In this document: piece after piece, positions 63,266 through 64,000 of the stretch | Layout: each line of letters starts with the position of its first letter | How positions within the stretch are numbered: position 1 is the first letter of the stretch | From: Dallia pectoralis | Taxonomy: Eukaryota; Chordata; Actinopteri; Esociformes; Umbridae | Direction of reading: 5' to 3' | NCBI GenBank assembly: GCA_029465975.1 | Contig: CM055736.1 | Span: 8,818,207-8,882,206 of the forward strand | Length of the DNA: 64,000 nt | The notes under the pieces: model-generated | What the model was told of the DNA's origin: nothing | Databases searched by the model: none | Seen by the model: the letters and a program-made list of their open reading frames with translations, nothing else | Made by a program: the position numbers and the translations under genes

Positions 63266-63607
63266 TGTGTGTGCATGTGTGTGTGTGTGTGTGCATGTGT
63301 GTGTGTGTCCGTGTGTGTGTGTGTGTCCGTGTGTGTGTGTGTCCGTGTGTGTCCGTGTGTGTGTGTGTGTCCGTGTGTTTGTGTGTGTCCGTGTGTGTGT
63401 CCGTGTGTCCGTGTGTGTGTCCGTGTGTCCGTGTGTGTCTGTGTCCGTGTGTGTGTGTCCGTGTGTGTGTGTCCGTGTGTGTGTGTGTGTGTCTGCCCGT
63501 GTGTGTGTGTCCGTGTGTGTGTGTCCGTGTGTGTGTGTGTGTGTCCGTGTGTGTGTGTGTGTGTGTCCGTGTGTGTGTGTGTGTGTCTGCCTGTGTGTGT
63601 GTGTGTC
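63266..63607. repeat. GT / GTGTGTCC compound repeat, inverted relative to 63028-63137
   Basis: About 340 bp of GT dinucleotides interspersed with TCCG, the reverse complement of the preceding repeat type. Only 128 bp separate the two arrays. Open frames of cysteine-valine or histidine-threonine repeats across here are artefacts. Confidence 0.95.
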
Positions 63608-64000
63608 CCCGAGTGTTCATGTTCAATCGAGTGAGAAAACGTGACACAGGGATGCAAACCCTGAGGTCCATCTTCTGCCTGGATCCTCAGCTACATAGAT
63701 GGTGTTCTGCTAGCCAGTCGCACATGCATACATCATATCACGAAAACCCCTCCTGGAGAAAAGCCAATGTTTAGATCATGACAGAGATTCCCATATATGG
63801 ACCACAACGGGATCAGCGCGCCCGGATGGCATGTCGTTCTCGACACAGTAAAAATAGAAAGACTTAAAATAAAGCGATGGTGTAATGAGCCATAAAAGGT
63901 AGGGGTCTGAGATCCAAAGAGCGTTTGAATGTAAACCCAATAAACGGACTTAGCAAGCACACGTGTTGTGAAACATGATGTAACGACTCGGAAATACTTC
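63608..64000. other. Right edge, no gene seen
   Basis: No recognisable coding or repeat feature. Confidence 0.5.

Noticed and set aside
63193..63774. Cysteine-valine or histidine-threonine repeat proteins
   Set aside because: Translations of GT/CA microsatellites.

Overview
This is vertebrate, most probably teleost fish, genomic DNA. The evidence is intron-split genes with GT..AG junctions, many decayed Tc1-like DNA transposons of fish type, L2-like and L1/Tx1-like LINE relics, hAT-type MITEs, a gypsy-like solo LTR, long CA/GT microsatellites, and two recognisable vertebrate genes. I cannot name the species from the sequence alone.

Layout. Positions 1-2557 (minus strand) hold the 5' end of a PPM1H-type protein phosphatase gene: coding exon 1 at 2322-2557, with the start of a large first intron running off the left edge. 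Positions 2.6-7.85 kb are intergenic and rich in Tc1 debris. Positions 8087-28032 (plus strand) hold an 18-exon gene for an interleukin-17 receptor of the RC/RE/RE-like group, best match IL17REL. I assembled it exon by exon: 555 residues with a signal peptide, a cysteine-rich ectodomain, one membrane span and a short tail. Every junction is GT..AG and the reading frame stays open throughout. Its introns carry a 158-bp perfect duplication, a hAT MITE with a perfect 8-bp target-site duplication, a 28-bp minisatellite, a Tc1 deletion derivative, a palindromic MITE, and LINE relics including an inverted pair. Just beyond its stop lies what looks like a decayed remnant of the SEFIR signalling domain, frameshifted by 2 nt and cut off by a LINE.

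From 29 to 42 kb I see no convincing gene. The region has a gypsy-type solo LTR (30238-30523), an 18-bp minisatellite (30861-32404), Tc1 and LINE relics, and one speculative exon at 33739. Positions 42184-60327 are a single ~18-kb tandem array of a 39-bp unit (about 465 copies) containing telomere-like CTAACCC motifs. Because 39 is a multiple of 3, the array is open on both strands for up to ~1,000 codons; these are repeat-derived frames, not genes. The last 3.7 kb hold a 188-bp CA repeat, a candidate conserved regulatory element (about 61.2-61.64 kb), and two CA/GT-type arrays in inverted orientation.

The two genes are divergently oriented (ppm1h leftward, il17rel rightward), with about 5.3 kb between ppm1h exon 1 and the putative il17rel promoter. 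Nothing suggests a shared function. The most unusual features are the 39-bp array with its internal higher-order duplications, and the receptor whose signalling domain seems to have been lost in place. I did not find a new gene system.
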